A stretch of DNA of 64,000 bases, taken from contig JAHHRY010000006.1 in the NCBI GenBank assembly GCA_020025535.1, forward strand, positions 24,107-88,106, read 5' to 3'. Shown here piece after piece: positions 9,366-16,732 of this stretch; positions within the stretch are counted from its first letter, which is position 1, and each line of letters opens with the position of its first letter. The notes beneath the pieces are model-generated. The model had not been told where the DNA came from, made no database searches, and saw nothing but the letters and a program-made list of their open reading frames with translations. The translations under genes were made by a program, and so were the position numbers. Source of the stretch: Oscillospiraceae bacterium. Its GTDB lineage: Bacteria; Bacillota; Clostridia; Oscillospirales; Oscillospiraceae.

Positions 9366-9386
9366 GCGTTATATACCAAATAACGC
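9366..9386. repeat. Perfect 7-7-7 inverted repeat between divergent promoters
   Basis: GCGTTAT, seven bases, then ATAACGC. It lies between the two divergent promoters at 9308-9336 and 9412-9440 and is a possible operator site. Confidence 0.5.
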
Positions 9387-9411
9387 AAACTTTTTTATAA
9401 AATATTCCCTC

Positions 9412-9440
9412 TTGCAATCCGGACTTTCCGGTGTTATTCT
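9412..9440 (+). promoter_or_regulatory. Sigma-A promoter of structured ncRNA
   Basis: TTGCAA-N17-TATTCT; start of transcription expected near 9447, at the foot of the first hairpin of the RNA. Confidence 0.8.
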
Positions 9441-9446
9441 TTAAAC

Positions 9447-9722
9447 AAGAAGAGGTGATGCCTGTACTTCTTCCCACTCAGATTCCCGCAGAGCGTGGAA
9501 GTGAGGGACGTGCTTTCAAGTATCTTCCGATTACATAGATTTCTAATAAGGGGTCAAAAGAGAATTGGAAACGGAAGCAATTCTGATAAGATTCAAGGCA
9601 GAAAGTCACGTCTATCCCGTAGAAAGAGAGGTTAACCAAGGATGTTAGATACTAAGACTTCACAGAAGTAACCCTTGATTGGCAAGAGCCGGATGGTTCA
9701 CCAGTCAAGGGTTATTTCTTTT
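9447..9722 (+). ncRNA. Structured non-coding RNA, class not identified
   Basis: A ~276-nt transcript bounded by a good promoter and an intrinsic terminator, with no ORF behind a ribosome-binding site. Seen by eye: a 5' hairpin AAGAAG/CTTCTT (9447-9472); a long-range stem GACGTGCTTTC (9507-9517) with GAAAG-T-CACGTC (9601-9612), 11 pairs with one bulge; within it a hairpin AGAATTG/CAATTCT (9561-9584) whose loop CGGAAG (9572-9577) can pair with CTTCCG (9524-9529) as a pseudoknot; a small hairpin ACTTC/GAAGT (9657-9669); and the terminator stem AACCCTTGATTGG/CCAGTCAAGGGTT (9670-9713) before ATTTCTTTT. It lacks the signatures of tmRNA, RNase P RNA, SRP RNA and T-boxes. 6S RNA or raiA-type RNA remain possible. 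Confidence 0.7.
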
Positions 9723-9884
9723 ATACCGGCTGCCTGTGCACCCTCGGAAGGGTGCTTTTTTGCTGCCGTTTTTCAGAGAGTCCTGCGGCACCGCCGGCGG
9801 AACCGGCGGGAAATCAAAGACCGGCACGGAGCACCCAAAGCCCGCAAACCCGCAAAAAACAGGGACCTGCCGGATGGCAGACGG

Positions 9885-10334
9885 TTACTTTATACGCATT
9901 TCCCAGCGGCCGTCCTCTATAATGTACTGAAATTCGGTCAAACGGTCATCCGTCATGACCTGAATCAGTTCTTCCAGATCTGCCACGGTGGGTAATCCGC
10001 GCAGCTGATCTCTGGAAACCCAGAGTACATCCCCTTCCTCGGATGCACGCAGTTCGCCTTCAAACCGATCTGCACAGAACAGAAACACCAGATAGCGTCC
10101 GTTTTCTATGGGGAATTGCTTCACGCCGCACAGTCTGGGACTGAAAATCGTCAGTCCGGTTTCTTCTTTCACTTCCCGGATCACGGCGTCTACAATGGAC
10201 TCTCCCTGCTCGATGTGCCCTCCCGGAAGCGCAAGACCCTTCCAGTCCTTTTTTGTTCTGTTCTGAAGCAGGTACTGCTCACCCCTGCGAACCAGACACA
10301 AAGTGGTCAGTTCCACATTTTCTGTTCGTTTCAT
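9885..10334 (-). CDS. Nudix hydrolase
   Basis: A 149-aa Nudix enzyme with a full Nudix box: GGHIEQGES, then REVKEETGL (pattern GX5EX7REUXEEXGU). Such MutT/YtkD-like enzymes hydrolyse nucleoside diphosphates linked to another group, with Mg2+; the substrate is not evident. Start at 10334, with GAGGAG 5 nt upstream. The ATG overlaps the TGA of the upstream metalloprotease gene (ATGA), so the two are translationally coupled. Confidence 0.88.
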   Translation of the reverse strand: MKRTENVELTTLCLVRRGEQYLLQNRTKKDWKGLALPGGHIEQGESIVDAVIREVKEETGLTIFSPRLCGVKQFPIENGRYLVFLFCADRFEGELRASEEGDVLWVSRDQLRGLPTVADLEELIQVMTDDRLTEFQYIIEDGRWEMRIK

Positions 10335-10921
10335 AAACGCTCCTCGGTTTGTGTATTTTTGTATTGGCATTTCTGGGGCAATCTGGAGATCAGCAGGGAA
10401 CCGTTCTCTTTCAGCCATTTCCGTCGTGCCCGGTAATCAGGCAGGACTTTTTCTACCTCTGCCCAGAATTTGCCGGAGTGGTTCATCTCTTTCCGGTGGC
10501 ACAGTTCATGTACCACCACATAGTCCAGTACCTCGGGTGGTGCGAGCATCAGCAGACAGTTGAAATTCAGATTGCCTTTGCTGCTGCAGCTGCCCCATCG
10601 GGTTTTCTGACTGCGAATGGTGATTCGTCCGTAGTCCACGCCGATTTCCGGCGCAAAGTGGGCTGCCCGTTCCGAAATTACCGTCAGTGCCTGCCGGGCA
10701 AGGCGGGAAAGCTCGTCCTGTGTAAAAGCAGGCAGCGGAACCTCCTGCTTGGAAAGATGTTTTTCAATCCAGTCGGCCTTGCTTTCCACAAATGTATGAA
10801 TATCGTCGGCACGCATCCGGTTCGGACAGCGGACAAGCACCTGCCCGCCGGGGGTAATCTGGATGGCAATGGTCCTGCGCGTGCTGCGGATGATTTGGTA
10901 AGACAGCGTTTTTGCGCCCAT
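10331..10921 (-). CDS. YgjP-like zinc metallopeptidase (SprT-like, DUF45)
   Basis: A 196-aa protein of the YgjP/WLM-related metallopeptidase family. The zinc motif is VVHELCHRKEMNHSGKFW (HExxH with the third ligand His nearby), preceded by the conserved TRWGSCSSKGNLNFN. The N-terminal ~70 residues form the usual beta-rich domain. The substrate is unknown. The ATG at 10921 has ACGGAGGA 6 nt upstream; a longer in-frame reading to 11104 lies in unsupported sequence. It is coupled by ATGA overlap to the Nudix gene. Confidence 0.88.
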   Translation of the reverse strand: MGAKTLSYQIIRSTRRTIAIQITPGGQVLVRCPNRMRADDIHTFVESKADWIEKHLSKQEVPLPAFTQDELSRLARQALTVISERAAHFAPEIGVDYGRITIRSQKTRWGSCSSKGNLNFNCLLMLAPPEVLDYVVVHELCHRKEMNHSGKFWAEVEKVLPDYRARRKWLKENGSLLISRLPQKCQYKNTQTEERL

Positions 10922-11083
10922 GGCGATTCCTCCGTAGGAAAAAAGGCCGGCCTTTCGGCCGCCGGAAAAATAGCCCGTCACGGCGGCAGAATGTTGCAGC
11001 GCGCGGACGGCGCGCGGCAGGAATCCCTCCGCGCCCGGAACTTGCCGGGCTGAAAACGGGACCTGGAAAGTTGGAATAATAAA

Positions 11084-11122
11084 AGAAAAGCACTGGAAAA
11101 CCAACGATTTCCAGTGCTTTTC
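11084..11122 (-). terminator. Terminator of tRNA operon
   Basis: AGAAAAGCACTGGAAA pairs with TTTCCAGTGCTTTTCT; on the minus strand TCTTTTATTATT follows, directly after the tRNA-Lys CCA end. Confidence 0.85.
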
Positions 11123-11198
11123 TGGTGACCCGCTGGAGATTCGAACTCCAGACCCATTGCTTAAAAGGCAATTGCTCTGCCAACTGAGCTAGCGGATC
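11123..11198 (-). tRNA. tRNA-Lys (anticodon UUU)
   Basis: 76 nt with encoded CCA. Acceptor GATCCGC/GCGGGTC, D arm GCTCAGTTGGCAGAGC, anticodon loop CTTTTAA, T loop TTCGAAT. Three bases separate it from tRNA-Gln, with which it shares a promoter and terminator. Confidence 0.95.
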
Positions 11199-11201
11199 GA
11201 A

Positions 11202-11276
11202 TGGCTGGGATGGCCGGATTTGAACCGACGAATGCCAGAGTCAAAGTCTGGTGCCTTACCGCTTGGCGACATCCCA
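11202..11276 (-). tRNA. tRNA-Gln (anticodon UUG)
   Basis: 75 nt with encoded CCA. Acceptor TGGGATG/CATCCCA, anticodon loop with TTG, T loop TTCAAAT. It is the first gene of a two-tRNA operon. Confidence 0.95.
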
Positions 11277-11311
11277 ATGTGTAGCAGCGTCCGGCATCGG
11301 ACACGCTAGAC

Positions 11312-11340
11312 ATTATAGCATGACGATTTGAATTTTGCAA
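11312..11340 (-). promoter_or_regulatory. Sigma-A promoter of tRNA operon
   Basis: Minus strand TTGCAA-N17-TATAAT, ~35 nt upstream of tRNA-Gln. Confidence 0.85.
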
Positions 11341-11380
11341 TAGCTAATTTTGCGATTTTTTGCCGAAAAGGATGAATTAA

Positions 11381-11407
11381 CTCCCGGACGGTGACTCCGT
11401 CCGGGAG
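11381..11407 (-). terminator. Terminator of O-antigen-ligase-like gene
   Basis: CTCCCGGACGG-TGACT-CCGTCCGGGAG perfect stem, with a TTAATT tail on the minus strand. Confidence 0.75.
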
Positions 11408-11412
11408 AAGTG

Positions 11413-12831
11413 TTAGACTTTCTGTGATTTTTCCGCGAAAATCAGCGCCATGGAATAGAACAGTGTGGGGCCCACATTGAAGAAGTGGCAGTCCAGCAGA
11501 CTGGTGCCCAGCAGGACAAGAATGGACAGACCGATGAAGGTTTTCTCAAAAGTCCGCTGCTTTACGAACAGCCAGACGGTTTGTGCCCGGTGGATGCAGT
11601 AGGCAATCAGTCCCACAGAACCGCAGCTGGCAAGCATCTGGATTATGGTGTTGTGCCAGCGAGGGGGGAAAAATGCGGAGAAAGCGCCCACGGTGGAGAA
11701 CTCGATCATGGGGTAGTCGATGGCGTAGAAGGTGCCGCCGAACACGGGATAGTTGAGGAACTGCTTGAAGCCTTCCCGGTAGATGGTGTCCCGGTTGGAA
11801 AGGCTCAGTCCTTTTTCAAACAGGTCACGGAAGATGCTGTAAAGGGCTTTGTGGAAGACCAGCACTGCGATCACGGCAGCGACCGCATACAGCAGCCAGG
11901 CCCATTTGCTGCGGCTGCGGATCAGGGTGTAAATCAGACAGCCGCCGTATACCAGACCGCCGAAAAGCATGGAAGTGCGGGAACAGGTCATGCACACGCC
12001 GGCCATGTAGGCAGCGGCCAGCAGATGGAAGCACCAGCCTTTGCTGCTCCGGTTGGCGAAATAGAAGGGAAAGGGGATCATCATGGCCAGCATACCGCCC
12101 ATATTGTTGTGAATGCCCCATCCGGTGACAATATTGCTCCAGCGAATGGTACCGTTTACAATGGCCTTGCCGGAGAGATAAATGCCCAGAATTTCCGCCA
12201 GAACCACGGCGCCGACCATCAGTCCGACCCAGCAGAAGAAGTCTTTCGGGGCCTTATCCCACCGGACGGCGCCGGCGAAAACATAGTAGCAGGCGGCGAC
12301 GGATGCAAACTGAACGGTGGCGAAGGTGAGGTTCCGCAGAGCCAGCTCGCCGTATTTTTCATAGCCGATACCGGAGAGGTAATAGCTGGCGCCGAGAATC
12401 AGCATACCGGCCAGAAGCTTGCGTTTCTGACTGAAAAACCGTTTTCCGCCCAAATCCGGATCACTGGCCAGACGGAAAATCAGTGCGATGACGAAAAGAA
12501 CGCCCAGGGCGATCAGATATATTCCGCCGTTCTGGGGAAAGAAAATGGAGTCTTTGTTGCTGCCGGGGTTGTTCTGGGTGGACGGTGCGATGTAGCAGCA
12601 GATGACAATGGGCATAACGGACAGACAATCGTCGCAAAAGAGACAAATATAGATGCCGAATGCCACGAAAGTCGTATATACCAGTAATTCAGCTCCAAAC
12701 AGGTTGGAGATCACGGTCAGCAGGCCAATCAATGCAATGTAAGCAGGCGAGGAAATGAAATGATTGATTGCCTGAATGCGGGGGAGATTTCGGAGTCGGG
12801 AAAGTTTCCCGGTAATAGATGTGTCAGCCAT
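11413..12831 (-). CDS. O-antigen ligase family (Wzy/WaaL-type) membrane protein
   Basis: A 472-aa polytopic protein with about 10-12 helices and one large loop (~330-400, with GLSLSNRDTIYREGFKQFL and PPRWHNTIIQMLASCG). The His-containing loop near the C-terminal third is typical of the Wzy_C/O-antigen ligase superfamily, which joins or polymerises surface polysaccharides. No glycosyltransferase neighbours are present, so the substrate is open. The ATG at 12831 has GAAGAGGT 4 nt upstream; a TTG at 12846 is possible but overlaps the ribosome-binding site. Own promoter and terminator, monocistronic. Confidence 0.75.
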   Translation of the reverse strand: MADTSITGKLSRLRNLPRIQAINHFISSPAYIALIGLLTVISNLFGAELLVYTTFVAFGIYICLFCDDCLSVMPIVICCYIAPSTQNNPGSNKDSIFFPQNGGIYLIALGVLFVIALIFRLASDPDLGGKRFFSQKRKLLAGMLILGASYYLSGIGYEKYGELALRNLTFATVQFASVAACYYVFAGAVRWDKAPKDFFCWVGLMVGAVVLAEILGIYLSGKAIVNGTIRWSNIVTGWGIHNNMGGMLAMMIPFPFYFANRSSKGWCFHLLAAAYMAGVCMTCSRTSMLFGGLVYGGCLIYTLIRSRSKWAWLLYAVAAVIAVLVFHKALYSIFRDLFEKGLSLSNRDTIYREGFKQFLNYPVFGGTFYAIDYPMIEFSTVGAFSAFFPPRWHNTIIQMLASCGSVGLIAYCIHRAQTVWLFVKQRTFEKTFIGLSILVLLGTSLLDCHFFNVGPTLFYSMALIFAEKSQKV

Positions 12832-12866
12832 GAATACCTCTTCCAAATGTAACTATTTGTAACTTT

Positions 12867-12895
12867 AGTATAGCAAATCGAAAGTCGCATTGCAA
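12867..12895 (-). promoter_or_regulatory. Sigma-A promoter of O-antigen-ligase-like gene
   Basis: Minus strand TTGCAA-N17-TATACT. Directly downstream, AGTTACA occurs twice 10 bp apart (one helical turn), which could be a regulator site. Confidence 0.75.
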
Positions 12896-13453
12896 CTATG
12901 TTTTCCCATTATTTTCATGGAAAAACAGAAGAGAAACCCAGGTGACTACGTTTTCGCCGTACTGAAATTCGATGCCCTGTTCTTCAAGTGTGGGGATGAT
13001 ATTGATTCCGTGGCTTTCCACGCAGGGATGCATTTTTTCCGGGTGGCGGCAGGGCTGACCGTCCAGGTAGGCACAGCGGGGGCAGATGGTGCAGGCTTCG
13101 GTGGACAGCACAAAAGGATCAATGCCCTGCTGCTGCATAAATTCCTGCACCTGCGTGGTGAGCGCTTCGTGGTCACTCCGGGTGCTTAAAGTTTCTTCAA
13201 TATCGGAAATGTCATTCACTTCCGTGATCGTGGAGATCATCAGACATTCCGGGTACTGAAGACACCGGGCCTTGCATTCCTCCACGCTGCCCACGGCAGG
13301 GGGGCAGGCCCAGGTTTTGCCGAACATGGGGCATTCCTGATGGCAGATATAGCGGATTCGCTCGGTAAACTCCAGAGAACTGGGGTCGATAAAGGCGTAG
13401 ATATAGAGGGGAAGCTCGGAAATCTGCTGCTCCAGCAGTTCTCTGTTCAGCAT
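12896..13453 (-). CDS. DUF2284 cysteine-rich metal-binding protein
   Basis: A 185-aa protein of the DUF2284 family. Conserved Cys groups are visible: RYICHQECPMFGKTWACPPA near residue 35-55, and TEACTICPRCAYLDGQPCRHP near 120-140, with HPCVESHGI just after. These may bind a metal or an iron-sulfur cluster; the cellular role is unknown. The start at 13453 has GGAGG 7 nt upstream. It overlaps the 3' end of the phosphatase gene by 7 nt, so the two form an operon. Confidence 0.85.
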   Translation of the reverse strand: MLNRELLEQQISELPLYIYAFIDPSSLEFTERIRYICHQECPMFGKTWACPPAVGSVEECKARCLQYPECLMISTITEVNDISDIEETLSTRSDHEALTTQVQEFMQQQGIDPFVLSTEACTICPRCAYLDGQPCRHPEKMHPCVESHGINIIPTLEEQGIEFQYGENVVTWVSLLFFHENNGKT

Positions 13454-13881
13454 ACAAATTCCTCCATGATTTTCCGGCAGCCCTCCTGCAGATCTGCCAT
13501 GGTCCGGGCAAAATCTCCGGTATACCAGGGATCGGCTACCTCCCGATCCAAAAGGGGACGGATTTTGTCCGGGTCGGCCGGCAGCATGGCGGCCAGGCGG
13601 CGGCCGTTGCTGCGATCCATATAATAGATGCGGTCATAATGGGAATAGTCTTCCGGCGTTATCTGCCGGGCACGTTTTCCGGCGCAGGAAATGCCGTGCT
13701 TTTCCAGTTCCCGACGGGCGGGGGGGTATACCGGATTGCCGATTTCCTCCCGGCTGACGGCAGCGGAGGCAATTTCAAAACGATCGGAAACGCCGGCTTT
13801 CTCCACCATGTCTTTCAGAATAAACTCCCCCATGGGGCTGCGGCAAATGTTGCCGTGACATACAAACAGAATTTTTGTCAT
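13447..13881 (-). CDS. Low-molecular-weight protein-tyrosine phosphatase
   Basis: A 144-aa LMW-PTP. The P-loop CHGNICRSP at residues 9-17 holds the nucleophilic Cys and Arg; the general-acid Asp is in the VADPWYTGDF segment. The length is normal. Family members dephosphorylate tyrosine-phosphorylated proteins such as exopolysaccharide kinases, and arginine phosphate in some Firmicutes (YwlE); the substrate cannot be decided from sequence. Start at 13881 with AAGGA upstream. First gene of a pair with DUF2284. Confidence 0.88.
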   Translation of the reverse strand: MTKILFVCHGNICRSPMGEFILKDMVEKAGVSDRFEIASAAVSREEIGNPVYPPARRELEKHGISCAGKRARQITPEDYSHYDRIYYMDRSNGRRLAAMLPADPDKIRPLLDREVADPWYTGDFARTMADLQEGCRKIMEEFVC

Positions 13882-14003
13882 GATATGTTTTCCTTGTTCC
13901 GGTTCCTCCCCTGCGGGGAAGGAATCATTTAATAGCCCGGCTATTGTAACACAGGGCAGGAGATATTTCTATGAAAACTTTGTAAATATGGAAAATAACC
14001 GGG

Positions 14004-14031
14004 AAAAGGCCGCCGAAAAACATCGGCGGCC
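14004..14031 (-). terminator. Terminator of TIM-barrel protein gene
   Basis: GGCCGCCGA pairs with TCGGCGGCC; on the minus strand TTTT follows. Confidence 0.85.
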
Positions 14032-14080
14032 TGAGCTTGTATAGTGGGAGTTCGTTTTCTGTGACAAAAACAGAGGGACT

Positions 14081-15007
14081 TTAACGGTTGACGGAGCAGG
14101 CCATGCGGTGGTAGGTGTGCCGGATGCCCCGGACGGCTACGGAATAGGCCTGAATATTTTCCGGCAGCGCCATGCCGCCGTAGCCGGCATCTCCCAGATG
14201 GTGGATGTCCGTGCCGGTCATTTTGCACATCAGGGCAATCTGGCGAATGGTGGCGGTGTCGGCGCCCTCCTGAGAGGTGCCGATGGCGGTGATGGTCAGA
14301 CAGCCCAGACTGTGGGCAAAGCAAACCAGTTCCCGGACATATTCCATGGTCAGACCGGGAACGGTGCCGGGGGCGGGCAGCAGAATAATATCCGCACCGG
14401 CCCGGGCAAAGGCACGGATATCTTCTTTGGTGATGATTTTCTCAGCGCCTTCCGACAGAATGCCGGAGGCGTGCATTTTGCCGGCGGCAAGCAGAAGCCT
14501 GTCACCCAGCTCCTTTTTATATAGTGTCAATGTCTGCACAATGGCATCGTTGGTGACGCCCACTCCGGGATTGCCGGTGAGCAGAATCATGTTAACACCC
14601 ATGTCGGCAGCACGCTGTGCATTGGCAAGAGTTGCTTTCCGGCCGGGGGTCATGGCCCACATATTTTCCTCGGGATCTTCGGAGGACAGTACCTGCTCCA
14701 CCGGCTCCAGATTGATGCCGATGGGACGACCCGTCAGTTCCTTCAGTCTGGAAACGACCACCATGGGCTCTGTTTTGGGAAGTCCCCGAATTACGGGGTT
14801 TTGAACATCGAACATATTCAGCAGCAGAATGTCGGCACCCATGGCGGCAGCAAATTCTGCATTGGTGATGTCGCCCAGCATGGGCTGAAGAGCGCCGATG
14901 GTTTCACAGGCGATTGTACGGCCTTCGGAGCCGGCAATGGCTTCAAAAAGTTCGGTTTTTGTCATCCGGGCAAAGTCGGATGCCCGGCAGTCAAGGATTC
15001 GTTTCAT
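14081..15007 (-). CDS. Uncharacterised TIM-barrel enzyme, sugar-PTS associated family
   Basis: A 308-aa protein. The opening KRILDCRASDFARMTKTEL and repeated beta-alpha units ending in ILLLNMFDVQNP, GINLEPVEQ, NMILLTGNPGVGV, IILLPAPGTVPG and HLGDAGYGGMALPEN suggest a (beta/alpha)8 barrel. Relatives are variously labelled PEP phosphonomutase-like or HAD-like in annotations (DUF7916, from memory, uncertain); neither is proven. It is divergent from the glucose PTS operon, which fits a role in carbohydrate metabolism. Start at 15007, AAAGGAG 8 nt upstream. Own promoter and terminator. Confidence 0.7.
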   Translation of the reverse strand: MKRILDCRASDFARMTKTELFEAIAGSEGRTIACETIGALQPMLGDITNAEFAAAMGADILLLNMFDVQNPVIRGLPKTEPMVVVSRLKELTGRPIGINLEPVEQVLSSEDPEENMWAMTPGRKATLANAQRAADMGVNMILLTGNPGVGVTNDAIVQTLTLYKKELGDRLLLAAGKMHASGILSEGAEKIITKEDIRAFARAGADIILLPAPGTVPGLTMEYVRELVCFAHSLGCLTITAIGTSQEGADTATIRQIALMCKMTGTDIHHLGDAGYGGMALPENIQAYSVAVRGIRHTYHRMACSVNR

Positions 15008-15049
15008 GAGGTGTACTCCTTTGTTTTGGGAAGATTTTAGTACCTCTTT

Positions 15050-15078
15050 AGTATAACACAGATGTTCTTAACGGACAA
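15050..15078 (-). promoter_or_regulatory. Sigma-A promoter of TIM-barrel gene
   Basis: Minus strand TTGTCC-N17-TATACT; divergent from the PTS promoter at 15187-15215. Confidence 0.75.
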
Positions 15079-15131
15079 TGGTATTTGTGTCGAAGACTGC
15101 AATAAAATGAGGTGGGTATTTTGCACAAAAA

Positions 15132-15202
15132 ACAGAATGTAAACATGGTGGAAATGCTGATTCTTCTGTGAATGCAAACTAGTTTATTGACAGAATGTAA
15201 AC
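15132..15202. repeat. Two 13-bp direct repeats between divergent promoters
   Basis: ACAGAATGTAAAC occurs at 15132-15144 and 15190-15202; a weaker third copy TGTGAATGCAAAC is at 15168-15180. The second copy overlaps the -35 element of the PTS promoter. It is a candidate regulator binding site. Confidence 0.5.
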
Positions 15203-15215
15203 TTATGGGTATTCT
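15187..15215 (+). promoter_or_regulatory. Sigma-A promoter of PTS operon
   Basis: TTGACA-N17-TATTCT, a strong match; transcription start near 15222, upstream of the RAT/terminator switch. Confidence 0.85.
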
Positions 15216-15251
15216 ATAAATACAAGTTACAAATTATAGATGGTTTCGATT

Positions 15252-15280
15252 GGATTGTTACTGGTAACGCAGGCAAAACC
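15252..15280 (+). promoter_or_regulatory. RAT antiterminator site of the LicT/BglG class
   Basis: The 29-nt element starting GGATTGTTACTGGTAACG and ending GCAGGCAAAACC has the form of ribonucleic antiterminator sites bound by BglG/LicT CAT domains. Its last nine bases are shared with the 5' side of the following terminator, so binding of the protein prevents termination. Confidence 0.9.
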
Positions 15281-15332
15281 AAATTCTGCAAAGGTCTAGG
15301 TGTCTTTTTGCGGGGTTTGGTCTTTTTTTTTC
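15278..15332 (+). terminator. Leader terminator controlled by the RAT site
   Basis: ACCAAA...TTTGGT outer stem and GCAAAG/CTTTTTGC inner stem, followed by a run of nine T. It ends ~20 nt before the antiterminator gene, so the operon autoregulates its own readthrough. Confidence 0.85.
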
Positions 15333-15350
15333 TTGAGGGGGCATTGCGGT

Positions 15351-16178
15351 ATGAAGGTACTGAAAGCTATCAATAACAATGTAGTCAGTTGCGTGGATGA
15401 CAACGGCAAAGAGCTGGTAGTCATGGGCAGAGGCTTGGGTTTCCATGTCAGGCCCGGCGAGAAACTCAATCATCAGCTGGTGGAAAAAGTGTTTCGTATG
15501 GATTCTCCCGAAGAGTTCACACGACTGAAAGATCTGTTTGCCCGTCTCCCGGGAGATCTTCTGGAGCTTTGCAGCCGGATCATTGACCATGCCAATCAGA
15601 CGCTGGGACGCCGGCTGAATGAATCGATTTACCTGACCCTCACCGATCACATTCAGTTTGCTATTCAGCGCAGCCGACAGGGTATCAACCTGCAGAACGC
15701 TCTGCTTACGGAGGTGCGGGTCTTTTATCCGAAGGAATTTGCCATCGGAGAATATGCGCTGGAGCAGATTTGCCTGGGACAGGGAGTTGCTCTGCCGGCG
15801 GATGAGGCTGCCAGTGTGGCTTTACATATTGTAAACGCGGAATATGACAGTTCCATGAATATCACCATGCGGGTGGCACAGACGCTGCAGCCCATGGCAC
15901 GGATTCTGGAGAGCTGGCCCGGTCTTCAGCTGGATAAGCAGCAGCTTTGCTATGACGAGCTGATCGTTCACCTGAAATTTATGGCCATGCAGGCTTTCCG
16001 GCAGGAGCAGAAAGCGTGGGCGGATAATTTGCTGGCAGAAACGGTACAGCGGAGCATCCCGGAGGCATATGCCTGTGCACAGGCCGTAAGCTTATATCTG
16101 ACAGAACAATCGGGTAATGCTGTATCCACGGCAGAACAGGCGTGTTTGGCTATCTGTATCCGCCGTGCGTGTGTATGA
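15351..16178 (+). CDS. BglG/LicT-family transcription antiterminator
   Basis: A 275-aa antiterminator: CAT RNA-binding domain (residues 1-56, MKVLKAINNNVVSC), PRD1 (~65-165) and PRD2 (~170-275). Conserved phosphorylation-site His residues are in LTDHIQFAI and ALHIVNAEY (PRD1) and in ELIVHLKFMA (PRD2). The last conserved PRD2 His, normally in an LTIHI-type motif, appears replaced by Cys (LAICIRR). Start at 15351, with GAGGGGGC upstream. It should bind the RAT site at 15252 and, under PTS control, allow transcription of the whole operon that follows: EIIA, EI, HPr and EIICB. Confidence 0.92.
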   Translation: MKVLKAINNNVVSCVDDNGKELVVMGRGLGFHVRPGEKLNHQLVEKVFRMDSPEEFTRLKDLFARLPGDLLELCSRIIDHANQTLGRRLNESIYLTLTDHIQFAIQRSRQGINLQNALLTEVRVFYPKEFAIGEYALEQICLGQGVALPADEAASVALHIVNAEYDSSMNITMRVAQTLQPMARILESWPGLQLDKQQLCYDELIVHLKFMAMQAFRQEQKAWADNLLAETVQRSIPEAYACAQAVSLYLTEQSGNAVSTAEQACLAICIRRACV

Positions 16179-16209
16179 TGTGATGTAAGACTGAAAGGAA
16201 GTAATAACA

Positions 16210-16698
16210 ATGGGAATTTTTAAGAAGCTGTTTGGCGGCAAGGCTATGGACAGCATTTGTGCGCCGGTTACCGGCGAAGCCGTAGCTATCAACCAGGTCA
16301 GTGACCCCACTTTCGGTGAGGAAATCCTGGGCAAGGGCATTGCCATCCGTCCCACGGAGGGCAAGGTTTACGCTCCCTGTGATGCCACCGTGGATATGAT
16401 GTTCGAGACCGGTCACGCAGTCAGCCTGATTGCGGACTGCGGCGCAGAGATTCTGGTCCATGTGGGTCTGGATACTGTGAACCTGAAGGGCGAGCATTAC
16501 CATGTCATTGCCAAGAACGGCGACAAGGTGAAGAAGGGTGACCTGCTGATTGAGTTTGATCATGAGGCCATCGCTGCAGCCGGTTACGATATTATCACCC
16601 CCGTTGTGATTTGCAACAGCGGCGACTATACAACTTTTGAAACCCATGTGGGCAAAAACGTGACCGCCGGTGATGTGGTGATCGAGCTGGCAAAATAA
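16210..16698 (+). CDS. PTS glucose-type EIIA component
   Basis: A 162-aa cytoplasmic EIIA of the glucose family (Crr/PtsG-IIA like). The phosphorylated His lies in AEILVHVGLDTV and the second conserved His in KGEHYHVIAKNGD. It accepts phosphate from HPr and passes it to the EIIB domain of the EIICB encoded at 18697. AAGGAAG lies 8 nt upstream of the start. It is a free-standing protein, whereas in many Firmicutes IIA is fused to IICB. Confidence 0.92.
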   Translation: MGIFKKLFGGKAMDSICAPVTGEAVAINQVSDPTFGEEILGKGIAIRPTEGKVYAPCDATVDMMFETGHAVSLIADCGAEILVHVGLDTVNLKGEHYHVIAKNGDKVKKGDLLIEFDHEAIAAAGYDIITPVVICNSGDYTTFETHVGKNVTAGDVVIELAK

Positions 16699-16732
16699 AG
16701 ATTACAAACGTTTTTTCGGAAAGGGGCACATC

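Noticed and set aside
15300..15350. Longer start for the PTS antiterminator
   Set aside because: The upstream extension translates the leader terminator itself.
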